Of a DNA stretch of 26,839 nucleotides, positions 8,050-15,782 are shown in pieces. The stretch is taken from contig CAZIWJ010000016.1 in assembly GCA_964542855.1 (NCBI GenBank), positions 1-26,839 of the forward strand, read 5' to 3'. This DNA is from CAZIWJ01 sp964542855 (GTDB lineage Bacteria; Bacteroidota; Bacteroidia; Cytophagales; Cyclobacteriaceae). The notes under the pieces were generated by a model. That model did no database searches, was not told the origin of the DNA, and was given only the letters and a program-made list of their open reading frames with translations. Made by a program: the position numbers and the translations under genes. The first letter of the stretch is position 1. Every line of letters begins with the position of its first letter.

Positions 8050-8553
8050 ATGGGAAAGGACAACAAAAAACCAACCGACAAGCAAAAAATTGATGTTGAA
8101 AAAATCGACCTGGAAAGGTTCAAGGAGAAAACTGCGGACAAACCGGGTACGCTAACATTTCCTCACTCGGTTGGTGGGGTAGTAATTAAGCCTGAAGATA
8201 AAGGTAAAATCAAAGGTCGTGCAGTTAAAGCCATGCAACAGCAAACTGAAAGCCAGATGGACCAGCTGAAAGACCAGATGCGTACGCTGGTTCAGCAGGC
8301 TCACGACATTAAAGACCGGGTGGAAGTTTCAGAACGGATTTACACTGCTGAAATGAATTTCGAGCCTATTATTGGGCACACGTATTACTTTTACCAGAAA
8401 AAAAGCGGAAAAGACGTAATCTCAATGGTGGGTCCGAACGAATGGGGAAGGGTTAAGCCTTTTTCCGAATACATCGCGGAAGTTACCTTGCTTGCCGATC
8501 ATACCTGGGATGTAATCCGCTTCAACGATGAGGATGAAAAAGGCAATGAATAG
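8050..8553 (+). CDS. DUF2452 family protein
   Basis: The 167-residue soluble protein has a charged N-terminus rich in Lys/Asp, then PHSVGGVVIKPEDKGKIKGR. A likely coiled-coil follows (about residues 58-95, MQQQTESQMDQLKDQMRT and onward). The conserved C-terminal half includes FEPIIGHTYYFYQK and MVGPNEWGR. This pattern fits DUF2452, a family of unknown function common in Bacteroidota. It appears to be co-transcribed with the small membrane protein just upstream, and the pair is closed by a strong terminator at 8597. No catalytic residues are evident. Confidence in the family is good; no function can be assigned. Confidence 0.85.
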   Translation: MGKDNKKPTDKQKIDVEKIDLERFKEKTADKPGTLTFPHSVGGVVIKPEDKGKIKGRAVKAMQQQTESQMDQLKDQMRTLVQQAHDIKDRVEVSERIYTAEMNFEPIIGHTYYFYQKKSGKDVISMVGPNEWGRVKPFSEYIAEVTLLADHTWDVIRFNDEDEKGNE

Positions 8554-8596
8554 CTGATAGCTTCCAATAAATTAACACAAAAGCTTACTACTAATT

Positions 8597-8630
8597 AAAA
8601 TAGCAACATCGACCGTGTTGCTATTTTTTT
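8597..8630 (+). terminator. Rho-independent terminator after the DUF2452 gene
   Basis: AAATAGCAACA (8598-8608) and TGTTGCTATTT (8616-8626) pair perfectly around a 7-nt loop and run into a T tract. Upstream A's match downstream T's, so it could also act on the opposite strand. Confidence 0.9.
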
Positions 8631-9019
8631 ATGTGCCCTTGCGCAAGGAAAAAACCGCAGTCTGTTTTATTGTGAGTTGGGCCCTGCTTTAGCTTTCCTT
8701 CAAAAGGAATTACAACTTTTTAATTGCGTAGAAAAGTTCGAGTAATTTTTTATACCGTTGTGAACACTGTGTGTTCTTTCTTCTTGCTGATGAAATATCT
8801 AAAAATTTGTTAATTAAACTCAGGTATTGTAAATGAGCGGCTTACGCGGGCTGCATTGCATGCTGCCAAAGTAATTAGCATCTGCAAACCGTAGATTGAG
8901 TATTCGAAAAATTAAATTTCGGAATAAAAAGGGAGGTAATACAATACGGTCATTGATTTAAGGCATAAGAATAGCAGCCTTTTACATCAGGTATATTAGG
9001 TTGTACTGATAGTTGATGG
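8631..9019. other. Non-coding stretch between convergent genes
   Basis: No gene is supported. A small hairpin GAACAC (8762-8767) with GTGTTC (8771-8776), followed by TTTCTTCTT, resembles a weak terminator. The stretch is long for a gap between convergent genes. Confidence 0.45.
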
Positions 9020-9054
9020 GGCGCTTCAGGTGGAAGTTCTCAGCCTGAGGCGCC
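9020..9054 (-). terminator. G/C-rich stem-loop downstream of the beta-barrel gene
   Basis: GGCGCTTCAGG (9020-9030) pairs with CCTGAGGCGCC (9044-9054) over 11 positions with one G-T pair and a 13-nt loop. It lies 32 bases after the stop of the minus-strand gene ending at 9087. No T-run follows on that strand, so it is a terminator-like or mRNA-stabilising hairpin rather than a textbook terminator. Confidence 0.4.
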
Positions 9055-9086
9055 TAATCTGGTTTAGTTATTTCTATTCCCTATCG

Positions 9087-9734
9087 CTACAACGTAAACA
9101 GGTAATAAGTAGCGTACATGCTAAATACGCTGTTCTTCGATCCGTTAGAACCATCTGAAGCATTGGTTATACCAATAGCATAATTCACGCCCAGTTGCAG
9201 CGGCGATCCGTTAATGGGCAATTCCACCCCGCCACCGAGGCCAAATCCTACGTCGACAGAGTTGGGTTGATTTTTTTCCCCGAATTCCAGTTTATCGTCA
9301 GATTTTTCCCCGTTAATGTCTAGTCGGCTTTTACCAGACACACCAAACCCGAAGTAGGGGCCAACAGTACCAAACAGTGCACTTTCACCGGTTTCGTAAC
9401 GAAACACCCCATTAACAGGGATTTCCAGGTAAACCGGGTTTACAGCAGTTTCCACAGTAATTTCATCATTACCGATTGCCTGGCTTTCTTGCAGCCGGAA
9501 GCCTTTACCGCTGATCATCAGGCCACTTTGAACAGAAATGTACTCGATCAGGTTAGCTTCAGCCAACACACCGTATTGCAGGCCAAACCGGGGATCGAAG
9601 GATGTTCCACCCTCACTTTCCGTGTAATTCGCCAGGTTGATGCCCACCCGCGGACCGATTTTGATGTCCTGAGCAAAAGAAAAAGTAACACAACTTAAAA
9701 TTAGAAAAGAAAAAAATATTGTAAATTTTCTCAT
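9087..9734 (-). CDS. Outer-membrane beta-barrel protein (PorT family)
   Basis: The 215-residue protein has a signal peptide (about 21 residues ending FSFA before Q). Alternating polar/hydrophobic strands typical of small 8-stranded barrels follow: IKIGPRVGINLANY at the start, repeated G-rich turns, FGVSGKSRLDI and LGVNYAIGITNASDG. It ends in an aromatic-rich strand (MYATYYLFTL). This is the outer membrane beta-barrel / PorT-like domain abundant in Bacteroidota. The family name should not be read as the gliding/type IX secretion protein PorT itself. It is a single gene on the minus strand. A similar barrel is encoded at 17188-17817. Confidence 0.87.
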   Translation of the reverse strand: MRKFTIFFSFLILSCVTFSFAQDIKIGPRVGINLANYTESEGGTSFDPRFGLQYGVLAEANLIEYISVQSGLMISGKGFRLQESQAIGNDEITVETAVNPVYLEIPVNGVFRYETGESALFGTVGPYFGFGVSGKSRLDINGEKSDDKLEFGEKNQPNSVDVGFGLGGGVELPINGSPLQLGVNYAIGITNASDGSNGSKNSVFSMYATYYLFTL

Positions 9735-9896
9735 AACAGAAGTAGAAAAGTAAGAGGTTTAAAATTGGGATGTAATATATTTGTCAGATTTTGCAAATCA
9801 TATTTCAAAATATACACCAGTAGTATGAATCTGGTTAGTGTTTTTTTGCGTATAAACATTTAAAATTAACTCTCACGAGCTATAAAATCATTAACC

Positions 9897-10793
9897 ATGC
9901 CAATCTCATTCAGTAAGGAAATTCCGGTAATGGAAGAATTCGTCCGCGAGCATTTCGAGAAGAATTACTTAAAACCACAAAAACCTGTTATCATTCGTAA
10001 TTTTTTTAAAGGGGCCGAATGCTACGATAAATGGACGCTTGACTACTTTAAGCAAGTGGCTGGTGACGTGAAAGTAGGAATGTACGATGATAACAAGAAA
10101 GAAAACCAATATAAAACGCTGAAAGAGCCGAATGTGCACATGAAGTTCGGAGATTACCTGGATTTAATTGCATCTGAGCCAACCAAGTTGCGCATTCATC
10201 TTTTCGATATTTTCAAACACGTACCGGAATTACGTGAAGACTTTTACTTCCCGGAAATCAGTTCTACCTACCTGAAAAAATTTCCCTACATGTTTTTCGG
10301 GGGAAAAGGGTCGGTAGCCCGCATGCACCAGGACATGGATTTATCGAATGTATTTCTTACCCAATTTACCGGGAAGCGGAGGATAACGCTATTTGAACCC
10401 GACTATTCGTCGCTACTATACCGTTATCCGTTAAACGTGCATTCTGCTATCGACGTATCTAAACCGGATTACGAAAATTTTCCGGCCTTAAATTACGTGA
10501 AAGGATACCGTTGCGAACTGGAAAACGGTGATACTTTATTTATGCCTGGTGAATACTGGCACTACATAGAGTATACCGAAGGTGGATTCGGTATGAGCAT
10601 CCGCTCGTTGAACCCTTCTTATAAAAAACGACTGGAAGGAGTATGGAAAATTACTGTACTATCGTATGTCGATGATATGATACGGAAAGTGCTGGATAAA
10701 AAATGGTTCGAAATTAAAACCGAATGGGCCAATAAGCGGGCCGAGAAGGCCATGCAGCAACTTCCCAAAAAACGGGAAGAAGCTTACGCTTAA
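9897..10793 (+). CDS. JmjC/cupin-like putative Fe(II)/2-oxoglutarate dioxygenase
   Basis: The 298-residue cytoplasmic protein belongs to the cupin_8/JmjC-like superfamily. The iron-binding facial triad is visible as H144-Q-D146 (MHQDMD) and H222 (EYWHYIEY), about 76 residues apart, which is normal for this fold. VIIRNFFKGAECYDKW near the N-terminus resembles the family's entry motif, and ENGDTLFMPGEYWH is the characteristic last strand. Relatives hydroxylate protein side chains or small molecules, including ribosomal proteins; the target here is unknown. The gene is monocistronic, with a terminator at 10824. The start ATG at 9897 sits after an A/T-rich leader without a Shine-Dalgarno sequence. 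Confidence 0.87.
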   Translation: MPISFSKEIPVMEEFVREHFEKNYLKPQKPVIIRNFFKGAECYDKWTLDYFKQVAGDVKVGMYDDNKKENQYKTLKEPNVHMKFGDYLDLIASEPTKLRIHLFDIFKHVPELREDFYFPEISSTYLKKFPYMFFGGKGSVARMHQDMDLSNVFLTQFTGKRRITLFEPDYSSLLYRYPLNVHSAIDVSKPDYENFPALNYVKGYRCELENGDTLFMPGEYWHYIEYTEGGFGMSIRSLNPSYKKRLEGVWKITVLSYVDDMIRKVLDKKWFEIKTEWANKRAEKAMQQLPKKREEAYA

Positions 10794-10823
10794 AATTAAA
10801 AACTGGTTAAATAGCCATTATTT

Positions 10824-10853
10824 GGTACGTTTTTTTGAAGCGTACCTTTTTTT
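10824..10853 (+). terminator. Rho-independent terminator after the JmjC-like gene
   Basis: GGTACG (10824-10829) and CGTACC (10841-10846) form a stem followed by seven T's. It sits 30 bases after the stop codon. Confidence 0.8.
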
Positions 10854-10870
10854 ACCCAAATTAAAGCCTT

Positions 10871-10918
10871 ACGTTATTGAAAGTGTAACAGTTTTTGCTG
10901 GCGTACGACTAATAACGT
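10871..10918. repeat. Inverted repeat upstream of the DUF350/aminopropyltransferase operon
   Basis: ACGTTATT (10871-10878) and AATAACGT (10911-10918) are perfect complements separated by 32 bases, extendable by G-T pairs at both ends. The right arm is 39 bases before the first gene of the operon, so it could be an operator or a leader hairpin. Confidence 0.35.
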
Positions 10919-10957
10919 GTAGAACTAACTAACAGCACCTGAATAAATTATTTTACT

Positions 10958-11704
10958 ATGCCCAAGAGAACAGGTTCAAAAGCCCGATTAATCACCTTAC
11001 TTTCTGTTTTTTTAATGATATTGATGAATAGCTGCGGTGGAGGAAAAGAATTTAAGAAAAGCCCGGTAGACCGATTTATTCGCGATATGACTAATGTACC
11101 CATGTTCACGATCATGCTCTATGATATGAACGTGGAAGGCACTTTCTTTAAAGATTACCAGCATAAATACCGCATTATTTCGCACGAATCGCCCGATGCC
11201 AGGCCAGAAGAAAAAATTACCGACTGGTACGAAGTAGATCGCGAATTTTTCCAGCGTAACGAGCAGAACATGGGGATGGAACTGGCTTCGAAAGGGGAAG
11301 ACGGAAAAATTGATAAAACAGCAAGCCCTCCCGGCTATTCCAATTACGTCGGTAACCAGCGGTACGGGCAGTGGCAAAACCGGAACGGTAACAGTTTTTG
11401 GGCATTTTACGGTCAGTATGCCTTTATGAACAGCATGTTTAACATGGCTACCTTCCCGGCACGACGTTCGTACTACAACGACTACCAGCGTTACAACCGT
11501 TCTGGCAGGCCGTACTACGGATCCAGTAGGGGCAGGCCGGTTTACGGTACGGGAAGTACCTACACCTCTACCACCCGGCCCAATAGTACTTACCGTACCA
11601 GTAACCGATTCTCCAGCCGGAGAAACTCAAGAACCAGTCGTTCGGGATCGCGGTACTCCGGCTCTTCCGGTTTTCGTTCCCGAAGCAGCGGATTTGGCAA
11701 GTAA
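10958..11704 (+). CDS. Lipoprotein with Arg/Ser/Tyr/Gly-rich tail, first gene of polyamine-type operon
   Basis: The 248-residue protein has a basic N-terminus and a hydrophobic stretch ending MNSCGGG, which fits a lipoprotein signal. A globular part (about residues 35-160) contains FTIMLYDMNVEGTFFKDYQHKY and a Trp/Tyr/Phe-rich segment near FWAFYGQYAFMNSMFN. The last 80 residues are low-complexity and rich in Ser, Arg, Tyr and Gly, ending SSGFGK, so strongly positively charged. The gene lies 30 bases before the DUF350 gene, in one operon with it and the aminopropyltransferase. I recall DUF4247-type proteins beside DUF350 and spermidine-synthase genes elsewhere; whether this one belongs there needs a profile search. 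Function unknown. Confidence 0.75.
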   Translation: MPKRTGSKARLITLLSVFLMILMNSCGGGKEFKKSPVDRFIRDMTNVPMFTIMLYDMNVEGTFFKDYQHKYRIISHESPDARPEEKITDWYEVDREFFQRNEQNMGMELASKGEDGKIDKTASPPGYSNYVGNQRYGQWQNRNGNSFWAFYGQYAFMNSMFNMATFPARRSYYNDYQRYNRSGRPYYGSSRGRPVYGTGSTYTSTTRPNSTYRTSNRFSSRRNSRTSRSGSRYSGSSGFRSRSSGFGK

Positions 11705-11734
11705 TTAACTCAACCCTTACCTTACTTACATCCT

Positions 11735-12595
11735 ATGGATTTCATTGACCTTCTCGACTCACTGCTTACCGTGCTGGTTTACATTGCCGAATGCTTCGTT
11801 TTGTTTCTCATCGGTAAAATTGTTTACCAGAAAGTATTTAACCGGAAAATTAACGTAAAATCAGAACTGGTTGAAAAAGATAATTTTGCTTTTGCGGTTG
11901 CCCACGTGGGGTACTTCATAGGCTTGCTGCTAGCTATCGGCGGTGCCGTAATTGGTGATTCTAACGGCCTGGTACAGGATAGTATCGACATTGGAGTTTA
12001 TGGTATCATGGCAATTATTTTATTAAACCTGTCTATTCTAATTAATGACAAGGTTATTCTCAGTCGCTTCAGTGTGTATAAAGAAGTTATTGAAGACCGG
12101 AATGCAGGTACGGGTATTATCGAGGCGGCGAGTGCAATAGGTACTGGTTTAATCATTCTTGGTTCCGTTTCCGGCGAAGGTGGGGGTATAGTAACCGCGC
12201 TGGCTTTCTGGGCTGTGGGGCAGGTACTGCTTATTCTTACTTCTTTTGTTTACAACGCCCTGGTTCCCTTCGATGTGCATGACCACATTGAACGCGATAA
12301 CGTGGCGGTAGGCCTGGGTTTTGCCGGGGCCATTGTAGCCATTGCCAACCTAATTCGTTTTGGGCTGATGATCGATTTTGTAAGCTGGCAGGAAAGCTTA
12401 CTGAACGTGGCCGTTGATGTGGGAATTGGTTTCTTGTTTTTACCCCTGGCTCGCCTGCTTACCGACCGGGTACTATTACCCGGGCAGAAACTTACTGATG
12501 AACTCATTAATCAGGAAAAACCCAATGTAGGTGCGGGACTAGTTGAGGCTTTTGCTTACGTGGGGGGCTCGGTGCTAATTACTTATTGCCTGTAG
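11735..12595 (+). CDS. Membrane protein with two DUF350 repeats
   Basis: The 286-residue protein is almost wholly membrane-embedded, with about eight hydrophobic segments (roughly 8-30, 52-73, 85-105, 125-148, 155-178, 193-212, 225-245, 265-285). It is an internal duplication. EKDNFAFAVAHVGYFIG in the first half corresponds to ERDNVAVGLGFAGAIVA in the second, and RNAGTGIIEAASAIGTGLIILG (split: RNAGTGIIEAAS, then AIGTGLIILG) corresponds to PNVGAGLVEAFAYVGG. This matches DUF350 (E. coli YjfL family), here as a tandem pair. The function of DUF350 is not established; its place between a lipoprotein and a membrane-bound aminopropyltransferase suggests a link to polyamines or the envelope. It is separated by 30 bases from the gene before and 3 bases from the gene after. 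Confidence 0.87.
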   Translation: MDFIDLLDSLLTVLVYIAECFVLFLIGKIVYQKVFNRKINVKSELVEKDNFAFAVAHVGYFIGLLLAIGGAVIGDSNGLVQDSIDIGVYGIMAIILLNLSILINDKVILSRFSVYKEVIEDRNAGTGIIEAASAIGTGLIILGSVSGEGGGIVTALAFWAVGQVLLILTSFVYNALVPFDVHDHIERDNVAVGLGFAGAIVAIANLIRFGLMIDFVSWQESLLNVAVDVGIGFLFLPLARLLTDRVLLPGQKLTDELINQEKPNVGAGLVEAFAYVGGSVLITYCL

Positions 12596-12598
12596 TGA

Positions 12599-14164
12599 AT
12601 GAACGTAAAAGCTTCGGAACGCAAACAGGGACTAAACTCTTATTTACTCAAGGCAGCACTCTTTGCCACCGGATTAGCTGGTATTGTGGCCGAATACGTG
12701 CTATCCACGCTGGCCACTTACTTCCTTGGCGATTCGGTTTTCCAGTGGGCCCTCATTGTATCGATGATGCTGTTTTCCATGGGGCTGGGCAGCCGGGTAA
12801 GTCAGTATTTCTCTACCAACCTGCTGCAGAAATTTATCTACATTGAGTTTACCCTCTCTATTCTTTCTTCATTTGCTGCCCTCTTTGCCTACACGGTTTC
12901 CGCCTTTTCCGGCTACACCGGGATCATGATTTACACCCTGAGCATGGCCGTAGGGCTATTAATTGGTATGGAAATCCCCCTCGTAATCCGTTTAAATAAT
13001 GCCTTCGAACGGTTGCGGGTTAATGTTTCATCGGTAATGGAAAAAGACTATTACGGCAGCCTGGCCGGTGGATTGTTCTTTGCCTTTGTGGGGCTGCCTT
13101 ACCTGGGACTTACTTACACGCCTTTTGTACTGGGAACCATCAATTTTGCAGTAGCTTTGCTGCTGCTGCGTTTACTATGGCCTGCTATTGACTTTCATAC
13201 CCAACGAAAACTGGGAACTGCCGGGGCAGGAGTGGCTGCCTTACTTATTACCGGCTTCGTAATGGCCGAACCGATTGTGCTATTTGGTGAGCAGCGCAGG
13301 TACGAGGATAAAGTCATTTATGAACAGCAGACCCGCTACCAGAAAATTATCATGACCCAGTGGAAAAATGATTACTGGTTGTATCTGAACGGAAACCAGC
13401 AACTGAGTACGGTAGACGAGGAAATGTACCATGAACCCCTGGTTCACCCCGTAATGCAGCTAACCCCTAACCCGCAAAGAATCCTGGTGCTGGGCGGAGG
13501 AGATGGTTGTGCAGTACGGGAACTGCTGAAGTACGAATCGGTGGAACAGATTACACTGGTAGACCTTGACCCTGAAATGACCCGGCTAGGGAAAGAACAC
13601 CCGGTATTGCGGCAAATCAACGAGGGGGCTTTGGATAACCCGAAGGTGGAAGTGCTGAACCAGGATGCTTTCACATTTATGGACGAAAAGGCTGGTTATT
13701 ACGATGTGATACTGATTGATCTGCCCGATCCGCGGACTGTAGACCTGAACCGGATGTATACAGTAGAATTTTACCGGATGTGCCACCGCCACCTTCGGCC
13801 ATACGGCTACCTGATTACGCAGGCCGGGAGCCCGTATTATGCTACCCGTGCATTTTTATGTATCGATGAATCCATGCAGGTAGCTGGCTTCAGTACGCTT
13901 CCCCTGCATAACCAGATTTTAACCATGGGAGAATGGGGCTGGATAATCGGGAGCCGTAAAAAAGACGATCAGTTGAAGCAAAAGGCCCTCTCGCTTTCAT
14001 TTGAAAATACCCCAACCCGCTGGCTTAATAGCGAAGCGATGCAAATGATGACTTCGTTCGGAAAAAATATTTACGGCGTAAAAACGGAACCGCCGGAGGC
14101 TAATACCATACAAAATGCAGTTTTGTATCGGTATTACCTGAATGGAAACTGGGACCTTTACTGA
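12599..14164 (+). CDS. Membrane-anchored spermidine synthase-like aminopropyltransferase
   Basis: The 521-residue protein has an N-terminal region (about residues 15-225) with seven or so hydrophobic helices. A spermidine-synthase domain follows. Visible hallmarks are TRYQKI, LNGNQQLSTVDEEMYHE (canonical LDG...DE..YHE), the nucleotide-binding GGGDGCAVRE from about residue 299, LVDLDPEM, and the catalytic-acid motif DLPDP with D377, followed by VEFY. These enzymes transfer an aminopropyl group from decarboxylated S-adenosylmethionine to an amine. The fused membrane domain is a known bacterial variant whose acceptor is undetermined. No S-adenosylmethionine decarboxylase gene is in the window. 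It starts 3 bases after the DUF350 stop, implying coupled translation. The soluble-enzyme gene name speE is not applied because of the different architecture. Confidence 0.9.
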   Translation: MNVKASERKQGLNSYLLKAALFATGLAGIVAEYVLSTLATYFLGDSVFQWALIVSMMLFSMGLGSRVSQYFSTNLLQKFIYIEFTLSILSSFAALFAYTVSAFSGYTGIMIYTLSMAVGLLIGMEIPLVIRLNNAFERLRVNVSSVMEKDYYGSLAGGLFFAFVGLPYLGLTYTPFVLGTINFAVALLLLRLLWPAIDFHTQRKLGTAGAGVAALLITGFVMAEPIVLFGEQRRYEDKVIYEQQTRYQKIIMTQWKNDYWLYLNGNQQLSTVDEEMYHEPLVHPVMQLTPNPQRILVLGGGDGCAVRELLKYESVEQITLVDLDPEMTRLGKEHPVLRQINEGALDNPKVEVLNQDAFTFMDEKAGYYDVILIDLPDPRTVDLNRMYTVEFYRMCHRHLRPYGYLITQAGSPYYATRAFLCIDESMQVAGFSTLPLHNQILTMGEWGWIIGSRKKDDQLKQKALSLSFENTPTRWLNSEAMQMMTSFGKNIYGVKTEPPEANTIQNAVLYRYYLNGNWDLY

Positions 14165-14686
14165 GTGAATTACACCAACGCAGCTTCACTTTAATTTGTT
14201 GATTTCCGTAACGTTGATCATATTCAGTGCAAAATAATCCCTGAATTATGGATAATATAGCTCATTTCAACCAGGGCCCTTGGCGTTTTGTTGTTGAATT
14301 ACGGCAGCAAGTACACAACGAGCACGTGGTAACGGCTTAGGGATTGATCGGCAAAACCACAAAAGTAAATAGTTTAGCTTATTCTAATAATTTTATAAAT
14401 ATATTGGGGTATAAGGTACCGGGTCGGGGCTGTGTAACATTAAGCAACAGGTTGAAAAGTGCGAGGGGAGTATAGAAGTATACAGTGAGCCGGGCAAAGA
14501 AGCCTTATTCCGGAGGCATTTAAGGCGCATGAATTTAAAAAAGGATGAACCCCAAATTACGGAAAGCAACAATTATCCTTCCTGAGGCCTGGCTACCAGT
14601 GCTTTTCAGTTTAGCTATTTTGCCGGCAGGTTTTCGTTTTCACCTTTAAAGACCTTAGTATTGTATTTCTGAATAGTAATAAATCC
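14165..14686. other. Non-coding stretch upstream of prfB
   Basis: About 520 bases without a supported gene. Only short frames of 18-30 codons occur, with no recognisable motif. No clear terminator follows the aminopropyltransferase gene. The prfB promoter must lie here, but I see no good TAnnTTTG match. Confidence 0.5.
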
Positions 14687-15782
14687 ATGAGTAAAGAAGC
14701 ATACAAGACATTGAAGGCAAGACTGGATGCCTTGAGGAGGTATCTTTGACTACGATAATAAAGTAGCTGAAATAGAAGATGAAGAACGGCTCAGTGCCCA
14801 GCCTGATTTCTGGAGCAACCCGGAAGAGGCTGAAAAAGTACTGAAAGATATCAGGAATAAAAAGGTTTGGACCCAGCGCTACGAAGAGGCAGCAACCAGC
14901 CTGGAAGATTTGGAAACACTACTCGATTTTTTTGAAGCCGGGGAAGGAACAGAATCGGAAATTGAGTCTGCTACAAATAAAGCTACTAAACTTATCGAGG
15001 ACCTGGAGTTCAGGAAAATGCTAAGCGGGGAAGAAGACCAGTTAAATGCCATCATTCAGATTAATCCGGGAGCGGGAGGAACAGAAAGCCAGGACTGGGC
15101 CCAGATGCTGATGCGTATGTACATTATGTGGGCTGAAAAACAGGGTTACCAGGTGAAGGAACTCGATTTCCAACCCGGTGACACGGCCGGTATTAAGTCG
15201 GTTACCCTGGAAATTACCGGCGATTTTGCCTACGGAAATTTAAAATCGGAAAATGGAGTACACCGGTTGGTAAGGATTTCCCCCTTCGATTCCGGCGGAC
15301 GCCGCCATACTTCATTCGCATCGGTATTTGCCTACCCGGAAATTGACGATACCATTTCCATAGAAGTAAATTCTTCCGACATTAAATGGGAAACCTACCG
15401 TGCAGGTGGTGCTGGTGGCCAGAACGTGAATAAGGTGGAAACCGCGGTTCGTCTGAGGCATGAGCCTTCGGGTATCGTGGTGGAATGCCAGCAGGAGCGG
15501 TCGCAGCTTCAGAACAAGGAAAAGGCAATGAAGATGCTGAAATCTCAGTTATACCAGCGGGTACAGGAAGAAAAAAATAAGGAACGCGACGAAGTAGAGA
15601 GCCAGAAGATGAAAATTGATTTTGGCTCCCAGATCCGAAATTACGTGATGCACCCTTACAAGCTGGTAAAGGATAACCGAACCGGGGTGGAACGCACTGA
15701 CGTGCAACAGGTTATGGATGGGAACATCGATGAATTTATAAAAGCTTATCTGCTCATGGCACAGGAAACCCATGAAGAATAG
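14687..15782 (+). CDS. prfB: Peptide chain release factor 2, with programmed +1 frameshift
   Basis: The gene starts at ATG 14687, reads 20 codons, and meets an in-frame TGA at 14747-14749. A +1 shift at CTT-T (skipping base 14747) joins the frame that continues from GAC at 14748 to TAG at 15782, giving a 364-residue protein, the usual RF2 length. The shifted product carries the stop-codon recognition tripeptide SPF (residues 198-200) and the peptidyl-hydrolase motif GGQ (243-245). RF2 ends translation at UAA and UGA; low RF2 lets ribosomes stall at the UGA and shift, so the protein controls its own level. A frame starting at 14910 is only the downstream part. The end overlaps the following MFS gene by 11 bases. 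Confidence 0.97.
14735..14750 (+). promoter_or_regulatory. prfB recoding site (internal Shine-Dalgarno plus CTT-TGA slip site)
   Basis: AGGAGG (14735-14740) is followed by TAT and then CTTTGAC, the near-universal RF2 frameshift signal. The 3-base spacer between the AGGAGG and the CTT is the distance known to push ribosomes forward by one base. This is the strongest Shine-Dalgarno-like sequence seen in the window. Confidence 0.95.

Noticed and set aside
7852..8770. Near-identical 15-mers (7852-7866 and 8756-8770, one mismatch) flanking the small-protein/DUF2452 pair, considered as element ends
   Set aside because: One-mismatch 15-mers within 1 kb are expected about once by chance in a window of this size, and no recombinase or target duplication is present.
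12250..12507. Minus-strand frames inside the DUF350 and other genes
   Set aside because: They are antisense shadows of well-supported genes, with low-complexity Ser/Arg/Pro-rich translations.
14910..15782. A shorter release-factor frame taken as the whole gene
   Set aside because: It lacks the N-terminus; the true gene starts at 14687 and is joined by the +1 frameshift.
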